The notes below the pieces were generated by a model. It worked only from the letters and a program-made list of their open reading frames with translations, searched no databases and had not been told where the DNA came from. 64,000 nucleotides of DNA from Epichloe hybrida. Lineage: Eukaryota; Ascomycota; Sordariomycetes; Hypocreales; Clavicipitaceae. Location: the NCBI GenBank assembly GCA_019022495.1, contig JAFEKR010000004.1, forward strand, positions 496,001 to 560,000, written 5' to 3'. A program made the position numbers and the translations under genes. Position 1 is the first letter of the stretch. The number at the start of each line of letters is the position of its first letter. Shown piece by piece: positions 60,670 to 64,000 of this stretch.

Positions 60670-63384
60670 CCTATAATAGCTATGTAACTACTAAGATTCT
60701 TACTAGTAAAGTAATAACTTATGCTCTAGTTAAGAAGGATTTATTTAATCTTTAGGAACTAGATAAGGTACTAAGTGTATTTACACTTAAAGGATAATAT
60801 TCATCTAGAACCTTTAAAGGCATTATGGCTAATATAGGTGCTACGGGATATTCATTAGTAGGCTACCCTTAATTCTTAGCTTTGTAAAGTGTAATACTAA
60901 CTATTATACTTAATAAGTTAGATGCTAGGAAGGTAAAGATTAAATTTAGCCCTAGAGAACTAATTAAGGCACTTAGATTAATTAAAGTGCTAACTCTGTT
61001 TAGAATTATCCTCTTTTAGGTGATCCCTATAAACACTCCCTTTCTCTTATATCTTAATAATATAACCCGCCTAAAGATTGATTTTTACATATTAGAGAAC
61101 GTTCTGTAGTAAGGGAATATTAAGGTTCCTATTATGTGTAAATAGGGGTATGTGTGAATACTTCTTAATAAAGAAGAAAGTGTTACTTAGAGTTATCTTA
61201 TAGAGATTAAGCTTTGCTAATTATATTGACGCTTTAGATACCCTTTAGTTTAATGTCTTTATGATTTACTATGTAAATCAAGGCATAAGGTTAAGTTTAA
61301 AGCTATTAAGAAACTGACTAAGGTTTGCTAGTAGTGCTAATTACACGCGGATAGCCTACATTAGTTTAAATTTACTCTTTGGGATAAATATGCCTATAAT
61401 TACAAAATTATTATAAACATTATGTATCTTAATAGTAACTGCCCTGTTCTATAAGTTATTAATATAGCTACATCCTTTAATGTAGTAAGATTTATTAAAG
61501 ATATCTTTGTAAAGACCACGTGGGAAGTACTCCGTCTTTACTAGATTAACGTCTATCTAGGCCCTCTGGATTTGATTATTACGGATGCTGGAATGACCTT
61601 CAGAGGCAAGAAATTCAAGCAGCTTGCGTTATTAATAGTGATTAAGATTAAAGATATCCCTATTAAGGCTTACTATAGCATTAGTAAGGTTAAGCAATAT
61701 TATAGGCCACTCTGAAGAGCCTATAATATTATCTGACAGGAATGCCTAATAACGCCAGAGCCTATAGCATTATAAATAGTAGTTAAAGCTATGAATAACA
61801 CTGTAGGATTAAATAGTCTTATGCTAATAGTCCTTATTTTCAGCGCGTATCCTTGTATAGTTAAGGAATTACCTCTATCACTAGATATCACGTAATAAGC
61901 CCTTGCGATCTAACTAGTAATAAAGGAAGTTAAGCGTATTTATGCCTAGCGGAAAGTTAGTAATGCCCTTACTATAAGAAACAGTCCTAATACCTTTATA
62001 ACTATTAACCTCCTACTAGGATTACTTATACGTATGTAGCGTAAAGGCAAAGGATAGGCAGGCCCCTATAAGCTATTAGCTATAGAGAGTAAGACTTACA
62101 CTCTTAAGCTCCCTTAAGGCCCTAAGGCCTTTAGATTAATATCTATTAGGCCTTTTTATAAAGATCCTAATAAAGAGAGACCTCCTAAGAGTGTAAATAA
62201 CTAAGACGCCTCCCTATAGCCTATAGCTACCCCTCCTACTAATCCCCTAAGGCAAGGACCTAGAAGACCTTAGAAGAACCCCCCTGTTATTATATCTAAT
62301 ATTAATTACGTAGATTAAATAAAAGACAAAACTAATATCTTTCTATTGGCTAAGGAAAGCTCTAACCTTAAGCTTGTAATCTAATTATATAAGGAAGGAA
62401 TTATTAAGACCCCTAGTAAACCCTTCGAGCTATTTACTAAAGCTAAGATTAATTCTCTAATTAAATAAGGCGTGTTTGAATTTATTAAGTATGATAAAAG
62501 AGAGTATAGTAGAGTTTAAATTTTTAATTCCTGAATTATTAATAAGGTAAAGGGCAAGACAACAGATCCGTACAAGAAGTCAAGGCTTGTAATCTAAGGT
62601 TATAGTAATAAGGAGAAGCTAGTGATCCTCACACAGGCCCTGATAATCTAGTAAGCTAGCTAGTAATTAATCCTTGCGATAGCACTTACGTTATTATTAC
62701 TAGGCCTTATTCTCTAGCTTCGTGATATTACACAGGCCTATGTGTAAGCACAAACGCTTCTTAGTCATGTAATCCTAGCCTAAATCCCTATCTAAATCCG
62801 TTACCTATACCCTATAGGCATAATAATATAAGTAATTAAGCCTCTGTACGGTATTATAGAAGCAGGCACCTACTAGTAGGTAATGTATTATTATTACTAT
62901 AGAGAAATACTCCAGATAATGACCTTTACGTTCGACCCATGCCTGCTTATGATAACAAAGGAGAACCTAACCTTTGCGTATATAGGGATATAAACTAATA
63001 ATATAATTAGACTATTTAACTATAAGTTCTCTTAATAAGAGAAAGATTAATTAAAAGCCGCTTCTTTTACTACTAAACCAAAGTAGATCCTTTCTATAGG
63101 GAACCTACTAACCTTTAATAGTGGTATTATTACTCTTGAAAATAATATAATTACGCTAAGGCAAAAGGGCTAGAGTGGAAAGCTTTAGTTAATCCCGCTA
63201 ACTAATTTAAAATAGGCATATATAGAATAACGAGCTTAAGGCGTATATATTACCTTAATCTACTAACCTAAAGCCTGCTTTAACCTCTCTATTACTATAT
63301 AACACTAAGAGCCATTACCTTAAGATGTAAAGAGCCTGAACTAACGGATTTAATAGCAAATTAATAATCTAAGCTAAGGATTAA
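60670..63384 (+). pseudogene. copia pol remnant, body 2 (3' truncated)
   Basis: Protease, integrase (about 61200-62100) and RT (about 62350-63180), with K-P-L-Y-G-I-I-E-A-G-T-Y near 62840-62880 clearly readable. RNase H is mostly lost at the junction. Confidence 0.8.
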
Positions 63385-64000
63385 TATTGAAATGTAGGGA
63401 GCTAGTTGCCAGCTGGCAACAGCTGTACAGGTGCAAGCTCTACGGTCGGGGACCAATAGGGCTGCAACGTTGAATCAATCAACGCAACGCAACGGAAGGT
63501 TGTGGCAGTTATCAACTAATAGAATTCAATTTAGATCACTTTTATGATATCTTATAGAGCAATAGAATTGATTTTAGATACGTTGTACGGGCAATGCGGC
63601 TGTTGTTGGTTGAGAGGACTAGCTATCTAGCTAGTTGAAAAGATCTTCTTCCTCTCATAGACCTACCGACCGTATCGGTGGATCCGGGCCGCCAACGGGG
63701 TCTTACGGGCCACTTTTGATTTTCCGCAAAATTCATTTGTATGCAAAAACCAAAAAATCGACTCACCACCATACTAGCTAGCAACCCGTATGCACTAACT
63801 TTTGGTCTAAAAAATAACCTTGCATAAAGAGAAAGCCCTATCTTCAAGCTTCAATTTGCTATATGTGAAACTTTTGTACGACCTCTAGATAAAGAGAAAA
63901 TCGTTGTTAAAGATAGCTATAGGGTAAGTTATGTGTAGGGTAACCTGCTTACGTCACCCTAGCTTACGTCACCCTAGCTTACCTAATTACTAGTGGCGTG
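63385..64000. other. GC-normal right flank, probably starting with an LTR
   Basis: Composition becomes normal. It begins TATTGAAATGTAGGG, which fits an LTR start TGTTGAAATG with one RIP change. 63700-64000 has no recognised gene; the 74-codon minus-strand ORF at 63623-63847 shows no family feature. Near the end the unit CTTACGTCACCCTAG occurs twice in tandem (about 63949-63978), followed by a third partial unit. Confidence 0.4.

Larger units (their letters stand above)
58389..63384 (+). mobile_element. copia A-family body 2, truncated before the 3' LTR
   Basis: Same order as body 1, with less RIP (more C and CpA left). It ends abruptly at 63384 near the start of RNase H, where GC-normal sequence begins. 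Confidence 0.85.

Noticed and set aside
63623..63847. 74-codon minus-strand ORF at the right edge
   Set aside because: No domain, signal or context; probably chance in GC-normal, possibly LTR-derived DNA.
1..64000. Possibility of a centromere
   Set aside because: RIP-mutated, chromovirus-rich AT DNA fits pericentromeric or subtelomeric heterochromatin, but sequence alone cannot show centromere function; CENP-A mapping would be needed.

Overview
The window looks like a heterochromatic, transposon-packed block from a filamentous ascomycete (Pezizomycotina, probably Sordariomycetes). Most of it is extremely AT-rich. It is loaded with TA dinucleotides, short of CA and TG, and broken by stop codons in all frames, as expected of repeat-induced point mutation (RIP: C to T, mainly in CpA). 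Under the decay almost everything is recognisable as retrotransposon: chromodomain-bearing Ty3/gypsy elements, several Ty1/copia families, a Tad/I-like LINE, and a short retroposon (here called R4) with an A-rich tail. No rRNA, tRNA or CRISPR was seen. The species cannot be fixed from this window.

Layout. 1-9968: two chromovirus bodies in tandem sharing LTRs, the first with a large internal deletion. 9969-13046: a GC-normal scrap, a decayed copia gag/protease part with its LTR, a tiny R4 tail, then the 3' end and LTR of another copia element. 13047-15691: the only island of intact, GC-balanced sequence with a convincing gene. 15692-16035: a 5'-truncated LINE that abuts, and apparently truncates, that gene. 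16060-22434: a complete copia element on the minus strand with 5-bp target duplications. 22522-33765: two LINE copies head to head, making a large inverted repeat. 33766-43614: a copia fragment split by R4, which is itself split by a complete, less mutated copia element (35906-42693). 43615-52246: further tandem, deleted copia elements with nested R4 and LINE insertions. 52247-63384: two copia bodies in tandem sharing a middle LTR. 63385-64000: GC-normal sequence, probably starting another LTR.

The gene of interest (13332-15696) is predicted as an 11-nt first exon, an 88-nt intron with textbook fungal signals, and one long exon, giving 758 codons plus a stop. The product carries a Cys-His-Asp arrangement typical of the C58 (YopT/AvrPphB-type) cysteine proteases found in bacterial effectors and large toxins. 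Horizontal acquisition from bacteria is a reasonable inference. The stop codon lies inside LINE-derived sequence, so the product is probably C-terminally truncated.

The transposons allow a relative history: copia-A-family element, then R4, then copia B (nested, with target duplications), and LINE into a copia LTR with a 14-bp duplication. Three places show LTR-body-LTR-body tandem structures without matching target duplications, suggesting ectopic recombination. Domain boundaries inside RIP-degraded elements are approximate.
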